Source of the DNA: UBA6522 sp965205045
Lineage (GTDB): Bacteria > Pseudomonadota > Gammaproteobacteria > Steroidobacterales > Rariloculaceae
Assembly: GCA_965205045.1 (NCBI GenBank)
Contig: OZ242031.1
Span: 3,038,001-3,102,000, forward strand
Direction of reading: 5' to 3'
Length of the DNA stretch: 64,000 nt
Shown: positions 26,083 to 35,238 of the stretch, piece by piece
How positions within the stretch are numbered: position 1 is the first letter of the stretch
Layout of the letters: each line of letters opens with the position of its first letter
Position numbers and translations under genes: made by a program
The notes under the pieces: model-generated
Seen by the model: only the letters and a program-made list of their open reading frames with translations
What the model was told of the DNA's origin: nothing
Databases searched by the model: none

Positions 26083-26644
26083 CCTCAGGTACATGGCAGC
26101 CTAGTCTGCCGTTCGCTACAAGTGCGACATGAAATTTTCTGTGATCGGCAGACCGGTGGTTCGCTGCGCTCACTGACGCCTGCCGTCCCGCCGTCGTCGT
26201 GAGTTGCGCCGTCGCTCCGGTCGGTCCGCTGTTTCCGCCTCCTCGCGCTGGCGCTACGCGTCTGGCGCGCTTCTACGCTGCGGCCCGACCGCTCACCGGC
26301 CGCGGCGGCTCCCCTCCGGTTTCGGTCCCGGAACCGTTCTCCCCATCGTTGATGTCGTCGGCTCGAGCCTGTCCTACGGCCCGGGGCCGGCTACGCACTC
26401 ACACCCGACGCACCTTGGGTGCATCGGGCGCAGTCAACGCCTGCGCTGCGCATAACTAACCCTCAGACACCAGCAATGCGCAGGACGACCGTGGGTTTCT
26501 GCGTCACTCACGGGCAGGCAAACGCAAGCTGCGGACCTGTTCCCAACACTGGGTGTTGAATTCCAGCCGCGAAAGTTCATCGAACTGGGCAGCTCAAGCA
26601 CTCGCCGCTAGAATACCGTGTCGTCCAATTCTAAGCCTTGATCT
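26083..26644. other. About 560 bases without a supportable gene
   Basis: The stretch is GC-rich, and its open frames read as low-complexity Pro/Arg/Ser sequence on both strands. No start site, family motif, repeat array or terminator was found. It could hold an RNA or be decayed sequence. Confidence 0.35.
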
Positions 26645-29104
26645 GTGGACCCTCATCACATCAGTTTCCAGAATCTCTTCAATGGGCATGTCCAGTACGT
26701 CGTGCCACGCTGGCAACGTCGTTACTGTTGGGGGCGATCCGACATCGAACGGCTCGTCGAAGACCTCGTGACGGTTGCAAGAGCCCCTCGCGGAGCAACG
26801 CACTACGGCGGCAACCTCCTTACCTTTCCCGAATCGCCTACCGCGGGAGTCGTAATGAATCTTCACCGCGTTGTCGATGGCCAGCAAAGGCTCACGACGG
26901 TGAGCATTCTGTTGGCCTGTATCGCGGACAAGCTTGGAGAGGAGGGCCAGTACGGCGACTGGACCGCGGAGTTTATCCGGGAGCATCTGCTGACGAATCC
27001 CGGTATGTCTCCGGACAGACGCCTCAAGCTCAAACTGCAGAACGGAGACGACGAGGAATACCGATGGGGGCTTGAAGGCAAGCCTGGAGGCGCTGGGGCG
27101 GTGGCCCAGGCCTGGAAAATCATGCGCCGGTTAGTGGCTCGCAAGGAAAACGATGTCGCCCTTCTGCTATCCGGGCTGGAACGGCTGCGCGTAGTAAGCA
27201 TAGGACTCGACGGAAAGGAAGACCCACAACAGATTTTTGAAAGCCTCAATGCCACCGGCCGTCCGCTCACGGAGAGCGAAAAAGTCAAGAACTGGCTGCT
27301 CATCGGGCTCCCCGACGCAGAGCAAAGGGATCTACACGATAACCATTGGCTCCGAATAGAGGAACAACTGGGAGCTAAGCACACCAGCGTACCAATTGAT
27401 CTCTTCCTGCGGGACTTTCTGCGCTGGCGAACGGGCGAAACGCACGGAATAAGGCATGCTTACGAGGTTTTTCGGAGGTGGGCCGTGCGAACGGGTCATG
27501 TTGAGGACCGCCCGGCACTCTGCCGCGAGCTTGCGCACCTCGCGCAAGTCTACGGTGTTCTGACCGGCACGGCGGGGAAGCACCCCGATCGAAAGGTGGA
27601 AGGTGAACTCCGGCACATGCGAGCCATGGGGATCGATATCCATCGGCCCTTGACTTTGCGCCTGCTCGCGGAGGCTATCGCGAGTGATCACACGCAGGCA
27701 AGAGAAGGGTTAGCGAAGACGATTGGCGCGATCGGTACCTGGATCACACGTTTGTGGCTTGCGGACCGGGCCCTTGGGGGATTGAACAAGGCCATGGCGG
27801 ATCTCGCCCATGGGCCCGGCCCTGGCGTGGACGACGACTATGCCGAATACTGGATCGACAGAATCCGCAAACTGCGCAACAGCCGGGTTCGCGTTCCGAG
27901 CGACGAGGGTGTCCGGGAGGGGATACGAACCCGCAGCGCCTATGGGGGAAGCTCCACACGTTCGTCCTTTGCCGTGCTTTGCGAGCTTATGGAAGCAGAG
28001 CACGGAGACGAGGCCCCGGCCCGGAGGAGTTTGACGATCGAGCATGTGATGCCGCAAAAGCTGACCGACGAGTGGAAGCAAGCGCTCGGCGACGCAGCTG
28101 AAGAGACGCATGCGCTGCATTGCAATCGGATCGCAAACCTGACATTGAGCGGCGATGCCACCAACGCAAGATTGGGCGCTGGTACCTTCAATGCCAAGCG
28201 CCGTTTGTACCGCGCCAGCACGATCGCGATGACGCGGCGCATAGCAGAAGCAAGTGATTGGGATCAGTTGGCGCTTGAAGAACGTGCTGAGGAAATTATC
28301 CAGCGGGCGCTCGAGCGTTGGCCATGGGAAGATCCTGACGCGGCGGCGAGAGGACTGCCGGCTGATTCGGCACGCCTGAAGTGGAGAATCGAAGACGGTC
28401 CATGGCGGGAAGAATCTACCGCCGCCCAAATGGTCCTTAACGTTGCGGCGGCGCTATTGAACCGAGATCCTGCGAACGTCGAAAGGCTGTCTGGCGCAGC
28501 TATTACCTCGAACGTGCACCAGGCCAGTCGCTACCCTGCAGGAAGTCAGGCGGGCTCGCTCACGATGCGCGCGGTGCCAGGGCATGGCGAGTACGTGCTG
28601 TACCCCTACGAGCAGGACTATCCCACAAGTGCAAAACGCTGCCAGGACATGGGCTGGCGATGCGGCGTTCAGGTGGAAGTGGCAGGCATTCAACGGAAGA
28701 CACCCACGCGAGCATTCTGGGAATTCCTGAAAAAACATGAGGGCGGTTTGCCGGGTCAGAAGGATGCCTGGCGGGGACGAAGCCAATGGACGAGCGCCGT
28801 CAACTCCTTGGGCGATAAAGTCGGAATATGGATTGGCCCAGAGAATCATTGGCTCTATATTCGTGCTGCGGAAACACAGCACTCGGAACAGCGCGCAGCG
28901 CGCATGCGAGGGTTCTCGCACACCATTCGCGACCAGATGGGAGATCAGAAGCTTGGGCAGAACATGGTGAAGGAAAGCGAAGACGGCCGGTCAATTTCCG
29001 TTTTGAGGAACTGGGAACTCGATAACGAGGACGACTGGCCAGAGACCGCGGAATGGATCATGGATCAATTCCAGCGACTACGGGCAATCGCGGCCATGAG
29101 CTGA
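26645..29104 (+). CDS. DUF262 + DUF1524 (GmrSD-type) nuclease
   Basis: An 819-residue protein. The GTG at 26645 is the first start after an in-frame TGA. The DUF262 half has VPRWQRRYCWG (~20-30), VVDGQQRLTT (76-85; the ParB-like DGQQR nucleotide site) and ESLNATGRPLTESE. The DUF1524 half has the HNH core IEHVMPQ (465-471), with HCNRIANLTL and NARLGAGTFNAKRRLYRAS. A further ~270-residue C-terminal region is unassigned. GmrSD enzymes are NTP-dependent type IV endonucleases, many of which act on modified phage DNA. All core residues are present. Confidence 0.88.
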   Translation: MDPHHISFQNLFNGHVQYVVPRWQRRYCWGRSDIERLVEDLVTVARAPRGATHYGGNLLTFPESPTAGVVMNLHRVVDGQQRLTTVSILLACIADKLGEEGQYGDWTAEFIREHLLTNPGMSPDRRLKLKLQNGDDEEYRWGLEGKPGGAGAVAQAWKIMRRLVARKENDVALLLSGLERLRVVSIGLDGKEDPQQIFESLNATGRPLTESEKVKNWLLIGLPDAEQRDLHDNHWLRIEEQLGAKHTSVPIDLFLRDFLRWRTGETHGIRHAYEVFRRWAVRTGHVEDRPALCRELAHLAQVYGVLTGTAGKHPDRKVEGELRHMRAMGIDIHRPLTLRLLAEAIASDHTQAREGLAKTIGAIGTWITRLWLADRALGGLNKAMADLAHGPGPGVDDDYAEYWIDRIRKLRNSRVRVPSDEGVREGIRTRSAYGGSSTRSSFAVLCELMEAEHGDEAPARRSLTIEHVMPQKLTDEWKQALGDAAEETHALHCNRIANLTLSGDATNARLGAGTFNAKRRLYRASTIAMTRRIAEASDWDQLALEERAEEIIQRALERWPWEDPDAAARGLPADSARLKWRIEDGPWREESTAAQMVLNVAAALLNRDPANVERLSGAAITSNVHQASRYPAGSQAGSLTMRAVPGHGEYVLYPYEQDYPTSAKRCQDMGWRCGVQVEVAGIQRKTPTRAFWEFLKKHEGGLPGQKDAWRGRSQWTSAVNSLGDKVGIWIGPENHWLYIRAAETQHSEQRAARMRGFSHTIRDQMGDQKLGQNMVKESEDGRSISVLRNWELDNEDDWPETAEWIMDQFQRLRAIAAMS

Positions 29105-29131
29105 GAGAGCTAACTACTCATCGGACAAGGC

Positions 29132-29166
29132 TTGACAGTTAGTTCGGCTAGATCGACAATCTAGCC
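29132..29166 (+). promoter_or_regulatory. Promoter and operator of the first Phd-PIN module
   Basis: TTGACA (29132-29137), 17-base spacer, GACAAT (29155-29160). A perfect inverted repeat GGCTAGAT (29146-29153) / ATCTAGCC (29159-29166) covers the -10, as expected for autorepression by the antitoxin-toxin complex. The same site is conserved in the second copy. Confidence 0.62.
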
Positions 29167-29189
29167 AGTACAACTAGACAGGTGGAGTC

Positions 29190-29444
29190 ATGACGGAATG
29201 GGCGCTACAGGATGCCAAGAATCGCTTCAGCGCGGTGGTCGACGCCGCGCTCACGGGCAGACCCCAGCGGGTAACACGGCGAGGCAAGCCGGCTGTCGTG
29301 GTGATTGCAGTTGAAGAGTACGAGCGTCTTCGGCACCTGGAAAAGGCGGAGGCGCCGACATTGGCGAAATTGCTGCTGGCAATCCCGCAGGACGACGGGG
29401 AATTCGATCGGTTTCGGCTACGTTCCAGGCCGGTCGAATTCTGA
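29190..29444 (+). CDS. Phd/YefM-family antitoxin (copy 1)
   Basis: An 84-residue antitoxin. The N-terminus WALQDAKNRFSAVVDAAL and RVTRRGKPAVVVIAVEEYER form the Phd DNA-binding fold. The acidic tail (IPQDDGEFDRF...) would inhibit the toxin. GGTGG precedes the ATG. Its stop overlaps the toxin start (TGATG). It differs from copy 2 (36528) at two residues or so, e.g. LAKLLLA against LAELLLA. Confidence 0.88.
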   Translation: MTEWALQDAKNRFSAVVDAALTGRPQRVTRRGKPAVVVIAVEEYERLRHLEKAEAPTLAKLLLAIPQDDGEFDRFRLRSRPVEF

Positions 29445-29845
29445 TGTACCTGATCGACACGGATATTCTGTCGGCCCTGCGCAAGCGCGAACGCCACCCG
29501 GAGATCGTCAAGTGGATTTCAAGTCAGCGTACATCTGACCTGTACGTCGGCGTCGTATCCATTGGTGAAATAGAGCGGGGGATCGTCCGGCAACAGAATA
29601 GGAACCCAGAGTTTGCGAATACGTTGGCCATATGGTTGGACCAGGTGATCGGCTTGTACGGTGGGCGCATCCTGGGCGTGGACTTGCCGACAGCGCGACG
29701 ATGGGGCCAGCTCTCCGCCGCGCTCAACCACGCCAGCGCCGACCTGCTGATCGCGGCCTCGGCACTGGAGCACGGACTGGCCGTTGTGACGCGAAATGTG
29801 CGCCACTTTCGGCCAACAGGTGTGCCGGTTATTGACCCGTCATAG
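29444..29845 (+). CDS. PIN-domain ribonuclease toxin (copy 1)
   Basis: A 133-residue VapC/FitB-type toxin. Catalytic acids appear in MYLIDTDILSAL (Asp 5), VSIGEIERG (Glu ~42), HASADLLIAASA (Asp ~100) and TRNVRHF. Translation is coupled to the antitoxin by overlap. It differs from copy 2 by several substitutions (YVGVVSIGE against YLSVVSVGE; NRNPEF against KRNPVF). Both copies look intact, so the cell carries two cross-reactive modules. Confidence 0.9.
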   Translation: MYLIDTDILSALRKRERHPEIVKWISSQRTSDLYVGVVSIGEIERGIVRQQNRNPEFANTLAIWLDQVIGLYGGRILGVDLPTARRWGQLSAALNHASADLLIAASALEHGLAVVTRNVRHFRPTGVPVIDPS

Positions 29846-29913
29846 TTAGAACACTGCTCCGCCGGCGCGTTCGACCCCTGGCTCGGCGGCCGGCGTCGCA
29901 CGTCGGCCCGGCA

Positions 29914-30894
29914 ATGGAGCGGCGCGAGGGCGACCTCATGTGGCGGCTGCGCGCCCGGGAGGCGCCGGCCGAAGGCTGGGTGCACGCGCTGGTGCTGCTG
30001 GAGTTTCAGTCCGGCGTGGACCGCAGCATGGCGTTGCGCGTGCTGACCTACACTGGACTCGCCTTGGAGGAATTTCTGCGCAGCGAAAAGCGGGACGGCG
30101 GAAAGGCGCGGGACGGCGGAGAGGTGCGGGCTGGCGAAATGGCGCGGTCGCGCGAGGACGCGCGATCAGGCGGCGAGTCGAGGCCGGTGACGCCGCTGCC
30201 GCTGGTGATACCGTTTGTGGTCTACAATGGCTCCCCGCGCTGGACGGCGCCCGCGGACGTGTCGAAACTGGCTCCCCCGGCGTCTCCGGCACTGGAGCAG
30301 CTACAGCCGAGGAACCGCTACGTGCTGCTGGACATGCACCGCTCGGACACCGCCGGCGTGCCGGAAAACAACGCGGTCGGCCTGCAGGTGGCCCTGGTGC
30401 GCGCCACGCCGGAGGAGGCGCGGGAGATTCTGCCCCGGCTGGGCGCCGCGCTGCCGGGGCCGCAGCACAGGGAGCTGCGAGAGGCATTCGCGAAGTGGTT
30501 GCGGCGATTATGGAACGAAGAGTACGATTTGGAAGCTGGCGCGGACGAGGCGTTGCGCCGCGAGTTGGACCGATTGGAAGCGGCCGGAGAGGTAGTAGCA
30601 ATGGCGTCCTTGACAGCGGAAAGATGGAAAGAACGCCAACGGCAGAAAGAGGCGCAGATTCGGGCACAGGCGATGGCGCAGGGCCGTGCGGAACGTCTTG
30701 AATTCGAGCGGCGCCTGCTGGCGAGTCAGGCGGCGCGCCGGTTCGGCGCAGACACGGGCGAACGCCTGTCGGCGCTGCTGGCGCGTGTTTCGGAGCCCGG
30801 GCCACTGGCGGCGGTGGGCAACGCGATCATCGATTGCGCCACGGGCGCGGAATTGTTGGCGGCAGCGCGGCGCATCGTCGGCGCCGCGAATTGA
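29914..30894 (+). pseudogene. Rpn-family PD-(D/E)XK nuclease, N-terminally truncated
   Basis: A 326-residue frame that matches the intact Rpn gene at 38275 from its Met 49 onward. The first ~48 residues are replaced by the yedK/Phd-PIN cassette junction at ~29893. The catalytic Asp (REGDLMWRL) and Glu-x-Gln (LEFQS) remain. The conserved C-terminal half (TAERWKERQRQKEAQIRAQA) is complete. The N-terminal helical part that positions the fold is missing, so activity is doubtful. Rpn proteins promote RecA-independent recombination and also act in phage defence. Confidence 0.72.
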
Positions 30895-30904
30895 ATCCCG
30901 CGCC

Positions 30905-30970
30905 GGGCTGTTCCTGCCCGACGGCGCTTCGGTCGGCTTCGACTTCGATACCCTGTAGCGGCTGCCGGTC
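30905..30970 (+). pseudogene. Rpn-family N-terminal scrap
   Basis: Reads GLFLPDGASVGFDFDTL-stop-RLPV, matching residues 22-41 of the intact Rpn protein at 38275 (RGFLPDEASAGFDFDTLERLP), with an in-frame TAG at the Glu codon. It sits directly after the truncated Rpn copy, so a second Rpn gene once stood here in tandem. Confidence 0.55.
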
Positions 30971-31041
30971 AGCGTAAGTAAGATCGGTCAATTCATGGCT
31001 GAGCGAGCAAGGGCCGCTGCGGTCGAAGCCTGAAGCCTCCG

Positions 31042-31510
31042 ATGGGCGAGAAAGTAACGCTTCACGAAGAGATCCGCGACATCCTGGAAAGCCAGGGGAA
31101 CCGGTGGATGACCACTTCTGATCTGGCAGGCCCGGCTCGGGCTAAAGCCGACCCAGCTGGCCATCGTCATGCAGCAATGCGATTTCTGGTGGGACAACGA
31201 GCGCAAGCCCTACCCTTCGAAGCAGGCGTTGGCTGAGCGGCTGTGTATCAGTCCGAGACAGATTTAACGTCACTTGGCGCAACTGGAGAAAGCCGGTCTA
31301 ATTCGACGATTGGAGCGCCGCAACCGCGCGGGCGCCAAGGTCTCGAATAGGTACGATCTCGACGGCCTCGTAAAGAAGCTGAAGGAACTCGAACCCGAAT
31401 TTCGACAGGCGGAGGAGAAGGCCAAGGCCAAGCGAAGGGCTGTTTCGCAGCGCGGTCACGCGTTACGGACTGGCGTTAAAAGGCTGGATCGGCCGGGTCG
31501 GAATAACTGA
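31042..31510 (+). pseudogene. Decayed winged-helix DNA-binding gene
   Basis: The first part reads EKVTLHEEIRDILESQGNRW. A shifted frame continues LGLKPTQLAIVMQQCDFWWD, RKPYPSKQALAERLCISPRQ, a TAA at 31265-31267, then RHLAQLEKAGLIRRLERRNR and DLDGLVKKLKELEPEF. This is a helix-turn-helix protein of the kind found on plasmids and islands. The stop looks like a CAA-to-TAA transition. One frameshift and one nonsense mutation make it inactive. Confidence 0.62.
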
Positions 31511-31559
31511 ACCCCGGGCGCATACCACACGTAGCGGCAGAGGCGGGTCCGGGGTCTAC

Positions 31560-32297
31560 ATGTCAAATATGGCTGAACAATCAGGTGGAGTCAACAGCTT
31601 CCAGTACTCCGAGGAAGTCCTTGCGGAACTGGAGTCGACACTCTCGCCCGAGCGGTTGAGCACGTACCTGCGCGCCGTATCCGACGGAGACAAGGAACTG
31701 GGAGTTCGCCTCTACGTCTGGAACATCGCACTCAGCTCGGCGTTCTATGGCGTGTTGCAAGGATTGGAGGTGACCTTGCGCAATTCCATGCATAGGCGGC
31801 TGTCGGCGGCCTACGGCAGAGCTTGGTACGAGAATCGGCGCGTCGGACTGGGCGACGGATGCATGGAGCGGATTCAGAATGTGAAAACGGGGCTGTCGCG
31901 GTCGGATGGCGAGCGGATTCCACCCGCTCAAGTGGTGGCCGGGCTGTCCTTTGGGTTTTGGGTCGCGCTTCTGGGGAAAGGGGGATGGATTTCGGAGTTG
32001 AATCGCAAGGCCAACTATGAAATGAGCCTGTGGCGCCCGGCGCTGCGTCATGCGTTTCCTCATAGGCGTACACTGAACCGCAGGCAAGCCCACGCCGCAT
32101 TGGACCAGCTTCGCATCCTGAGAAACCGAATTGCTCATCATGAGCCGATATTCAATAGGGACCTTATGGATGATTACCGGCAGATTATCGAGGTAACCGG
32201 ATGGATCTCGCCGACCACCAGCGAATGGCTGGATCGGCACAGTCGGGTGCAAGCGATATTGGGCGCCCCTTGGGACTCAGGAGAACTCGCGTTCTAG
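31560..32297 (+). CDS. Abi-family (AbiD/F-like, HEPN) protein
   Basis: A 245-residue protein. The pattern FYGVLQGLEVTLRNSMHRRL, LSFGFWVALLG, and the C-terminal LRILRNRIAHHEPIF (Arg-x4-His, HEPN RNase motif) is characteristic of the Abi_2 family. These proteins are linked to abortive phage infection through RNA cleavage. Full length for the family. It is convergent with the Ser/Thr kinase gene. Confidence 0.82.
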   Translation: MSNMAEQSGGVNSFQYSEEVLAELESTLSPERLSTYLRAVSDGDKELGVRLYVWNIALSSAFYGVLQGLEVTLRNSMHRRLSAAYGRAWYENRRVGLGDGCMERIQNVKTGLSRSDGERIPPAQVVAGLSFGFWVALLGKGGWISELNRKANYEMSLWRPALRHAFPHRRTLNRRQAHAALDQLRILRNRIAHHEPIFNRDLMDDYRQIIEVTGWISPTTSEWLDRHSRVQAILGAPWDSGELAF

Positions 32298-32349
32298 CAA
32301 GAAATTCGTGCACGCACAGAAATAGTTATTGAACTCCCTGAAGAATAAC

Positions 32350-33228
32350 CTACAGGCAATTGAAGGGTGACCCTACAGCTTCGCTCTCCGCCTTGCGCTG
32401 GCTCGCAACCTCCTCGAGGTTGCTCTCACCCAACCTCGCTAGTCCGCCGCGCGTCTCGCCACCTACCGGTACCGCAAACGCAGCGAGCCTCTGCGCGATG
32501 GCTTTGGCGCTCGGTCGCGCGCCCGGTGGTTTCGCCATGCACTCTGCCACCAGAGCGGACAGCATGGGCGCGACCCCATCAATCGTGGGGGCCGCCCTGT
32601 GCAGGTGCCCCTCGCGCAACTCCTCCCGCGACCCTGTGAATGGGCGGGTTCCACGAAGCATCTCGTACGACATCACCCCGAGCGAGTAAACATCGGTTGC
32701 GGCTGTTGCGCGTTCAGCTCGCCACCGCTCCGGCGCAGCGTACGCCGCCGTAAGCGCATGCTTTCGCGTCTCCGTCGCCGTCGTGGCCTCAGCGTACCTG
32801 GAGATCCCAAAGTCTGCCAAGCACCAGTGTCCGCCGAGCAAAAGCGTGTTCTCCGGCTTTATATCCCGGTGCACGACCTGACCCGTGAGATCCTCGAGTG
32901 CGTCAGTCACATCCTTCATTACGGCAACGGCCTCTTCCTCGTGCATGTCGCCTGCCTCAAGACGATCACGTAGCGAACGCTCTGCGCGGGGCATGACCAG
33001 TATCCAGTTATTGTCGGTTTCCCCGCTATCGATCACCGGGACCACGTTGCGTACCCCGTCCAAATCCACGAATAGCATTTCGCGTCCGGCTCCCGGGTCT
33101 TTCGGCACGAACTTCGCCACACATTGACCCATACCCTCTGACGTTGCCTCCACAACGATGCCGAACCCGCCGCTGCCGACCTCCGATCCCAGACTCCAGG
33201 ATCGGTTACGTAGTCTTACTTTGCTCAT
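32350..33228 (-). CDS. Serine/threonine protein kinase
   Basis: A 292-residue Hanks-type kinase. The start is ATG 33226-33228 with GGAAGGAAAG upstream. Glycine loop GSGGFG (18-23), Lys 39 (VAKF), HRDIKPEN (120-127), ADFG (138-141), AAPERW, and DVYSLGVMSYEML. No membrane segment. The last residues (ASQRKAESEAVGSPFNCL) leave a coiled-coil-like linker abruptly, so the C-terminus may be cut off from a longer effector region. Catalytic residues are intact. Such kinases act in several phage-defence systems; its place beside the Abi gene fits, but this is inference. Confidence 0.87.
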   Translation of the reverse strand: MSKVRLRNRSWSLGSEVGSGGFGIVVEATSEGMGQCVAKFVPKDPGAGREMLFVDLDGVRNVVPVIDSGETDNNWILVMPRAERSLRDRLEAGDMHEEEAVAVMKDVTDALEDLTGQVVHRDIKPENTLLLGGHWCLADFGISRYAEATTATETRKHALTAAYAAPERWRAERATAATDVYSLGVMSYEMLRGTRPFTGSREELREGHLHRAAPTIDGVAPMLSALVAECMAKPPGARPSAKAIAQRLAAFAVPVGGETRGGLARLGESNLEEVASQRKAESEAVGSPFNCL

Positions 33229-33889
33229 CTTTCCTTCCAATGTAGTCCCGAATAGCGACGACCAGCGTTTTCCACGCAAGGCTAGGAGCTTGCGCGGTAG
33301 AACGCTTGCGGTCGAAGCAAGTGGTAAATTTCACCCATATTCGCTCTCATTTTGTTTCGTCGTCCCATTATTCACATGATTTGCAGGCGTAATGTGTGGC
33401 GCTGTCCCATGAAAATTTTCTACGGCGCAAGCTCCTGATATGGATTGACCTTTCAATAACTGATTACCTATCCAGTCTCTTCTTCATGAATCAATAATGG
33501 TTGTCGGTCCTGTGGAGTTCGTGGGCGAGAGGCGCGCGAATGTGGGCAGGCGGTGGGCAACGCGCCAGCGTTGTCCAGGGGCTGCCCACATGGCCCGCAG
33601 GGCGCGTGCCGGTCCGGAGGACTCGTCCACGAAATCCACGGGACGCCGCGCGATCGGGTCGAGGTTCAGGCCGCGGGCGGCGCTCGGACGACGGTGGATC
33701 ACTCTGATATGCGTGGGTTGGTTACCACCTGACTTCACTTCGTCGCGGAGCTGCCTCGCTCTAGAATCGCGGGTGGACGGGTCCGGAGACCCGCCTCGCA
33801 TAGGAGCCTCGAGGGTTCTCCCCGCCGGCCGCCCGCGTCCTGAATGTCTCATGCTCGATACCGTCCGTGCCTGTCGCGGCGCCCGGCGC
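33229..33889. other. About 660 bases without a recognised gene
   Basis: On the minus strand one frame ending at 33484 reads RRPVDFVDESSGPARALRAM, then RVAHRLPTFARLSPTNSTGP, which looks like the end of a protein that I cannot assign. A perfect 6-bp hairpin CGGGTC-CGGA-GACCCG lies at 33778-33793 near the IS110 left side and might be part of the element's end. The first 250 bases are AT-rich and probably carry the kinase promoter. Confidence 0.35.
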
Positions 33890-35017
33890 TCAGACCGCCG
33901 CCCGGCTGGCGTGGGGCCGGCCGGCCACCTCGCAGGCGATCGCCCGGATGAACCCCGCCAACTCCCGCGCCACCGCCGTGGCGGCTTGGTTTTTGACCTT
34001 GCCGGCGCGCAGCAGATGCCGGTAACGGGCGCACAACCGCTTCTGCGCCGCCCAGGCCAGCGCCCGCACCGCCTCGGGCGCCGCCGCGGCCTTGCGCCCC
34101 GGGTGCGCGGTCTTGCGCGCCGGGTGCCGATAGCTCCACGCCGCCTCCACCAGCACCCGGCGCACATGCCCGTTGCCGGTCTTGGTGATCGCGCCCTGGC
34201 GCCGGCGCGAGCCCGAGGAATGCTCGCTCGGCACCAGCCCCAGGAAACTCATCAACTGGCGCGGCGAATCGAATCGCGTCAGATCGCCCAGCTCCGCCAG
34301 CACCGTCATCGCCGTGATCGTGTCCACGCCCCGCAATGCCCCCGGCCCCGCCACCGCCGGCGCCAGCGACCAGCTCCGCAACGCCTCGTGCATCTGCGCC
34401 TGAAGCGACGCCACCCGCGCGGTGGCCTGCGCCACCGCATCCACGTACTCCTGAAACACCACCTGCTGGACCGGCGACTCGAAAACCTGCGCCTCCAACC
34501 AACTCGAATGCGCCTGCGTCCAGCGGCACTTGCCCTCGTACACCCGCCCGTGACGCAGCAAAAACGCCCCCAGGCGCCGGCGCGCCTTCAACTCCAACCC
34601 CTTCATGTCCTCGCGCGCCCGCGTCAGATCCCGCATCGCCTCCTGCTCCGGACCCGGCACCCACACCGACGTGAGATCCCCCGAACGGTGCAACCGCGCC
34701 AGCGTCAGCGCATCGCGCCGGTCCGTCTTCACCCGATCGCCCGGCTTGCGCGGAATCAAACCCGGCGCCACCACCTGGCAGTCGTGGCCCAACTCCACAA
34801 TCTCCCGGTACACCCCGTACCCGCACGGCCCGGCCTCGTGGCAAAAACTCAACACCTCCCCGTGCGGACTCAACCGGCCCATCAAACGCCGCAACGAACC
34901 GCGCCGATGCGCGATCTCGCCCCGGTACACCGGATCGCCCCGGCCCGGCAACGCCACCGCCACCGCGATCGTCTCCTTGTGAACGTCCAAACCCACGTAC
35001 GCGCTATACTCCTTCAT
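33890..35017 (-). mobile_element. IS110-family transposase (insertion sequence)
   Basis: A 375-residue transposase starting at ATG 35015-35017. N-terminal DEDD domain: YVGLDVHKETIAVAV (Asp), CHEAGPCGYG (Glu), VKTDRRDALTLARL (Asp-Asp). C-terminal Transposase_20 domain: LRGVDTITAMTVLAELGD, PRQLMSFLGLVPSEHSSG, with the Ser-x-x-x-x-G nucleophile region. Full length and apparently intact. IS110 elements lack ordinary inverted termini, so I cannot set the ends. The 35020-35096 inverted repeat upstream of the gene may belong to it. Confidence 0.92.
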
Positions 35018-35019
35018 GG

Positions 35020-35096
35020 CCTGCCCTCCTCTATGTGGCTCTGTGCTAAAGGCTCCAACCCCAAACATAACCCACGATGCTTGAGGCCAGGGCAGG
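35020..35096. repeat. Short inverted repeat upstream of the IS110 transposase
   Basis: CCTGCCCT (35020-35027) and AGGGCAGG (35089-35096) are exact complements 61 bases apart. They flank the non-coding segment where IS110 elements often place their bridge RNA or promoter. The link to the element is a guess from position. Confidence 0.35.
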
Positions 35097-35238
35097 TCAA
35101 TCCATGATGTCTAGGACGCATCAGTTCACGCCGGGTTGAACGCCTGCGTAGCACAGTCACCAGCAGGTCCGACGGACTGAGCAAATCGGAATGGATGCGG
35201 AACGCCCCTTTCCGGCGCTTAGGCGTCTTTCGTCAACC

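Larger units (their letters stand above)
29130..29893. repeat. Copy 1 of a 764-bp duplicated Phd-PIN cassette with a YedK-gene tail
   Basis: This block and 36468-37231 align without gaps (offset 7338 bases) and differ at only a few tens of positions. Each holds the promoter/operator, antitoxin gene, toxin gene, and then ~30 bases (GCGTTCGACCCCTGGCTCG...) that belong to the C-terminal region of a yedK gene. Here the tail is cut short and joined at ~29893 to a truncated Rpn gene. Confidence 0.93.

Noticed and set aside
26199..26459. Two short plus-strand open frames in the GC-rich gap
   Set aside because: They have no ribosome site and read as low-complexity Arg/Pro/Ser sequence.
26420..26465. 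Integron attC-like ending (CTGCGCATAACTAAC)
   Set aside because: No matching partner core site at the right distance, no cassette structure and no integron integrase in the window.
33497..35107. 536-codon plus-strand open frame antisense to the IS110 transposase
   Set aside because: It is Arg/Pro/His-rich shadow sequence; the transposase on the other strand is unambiguous.
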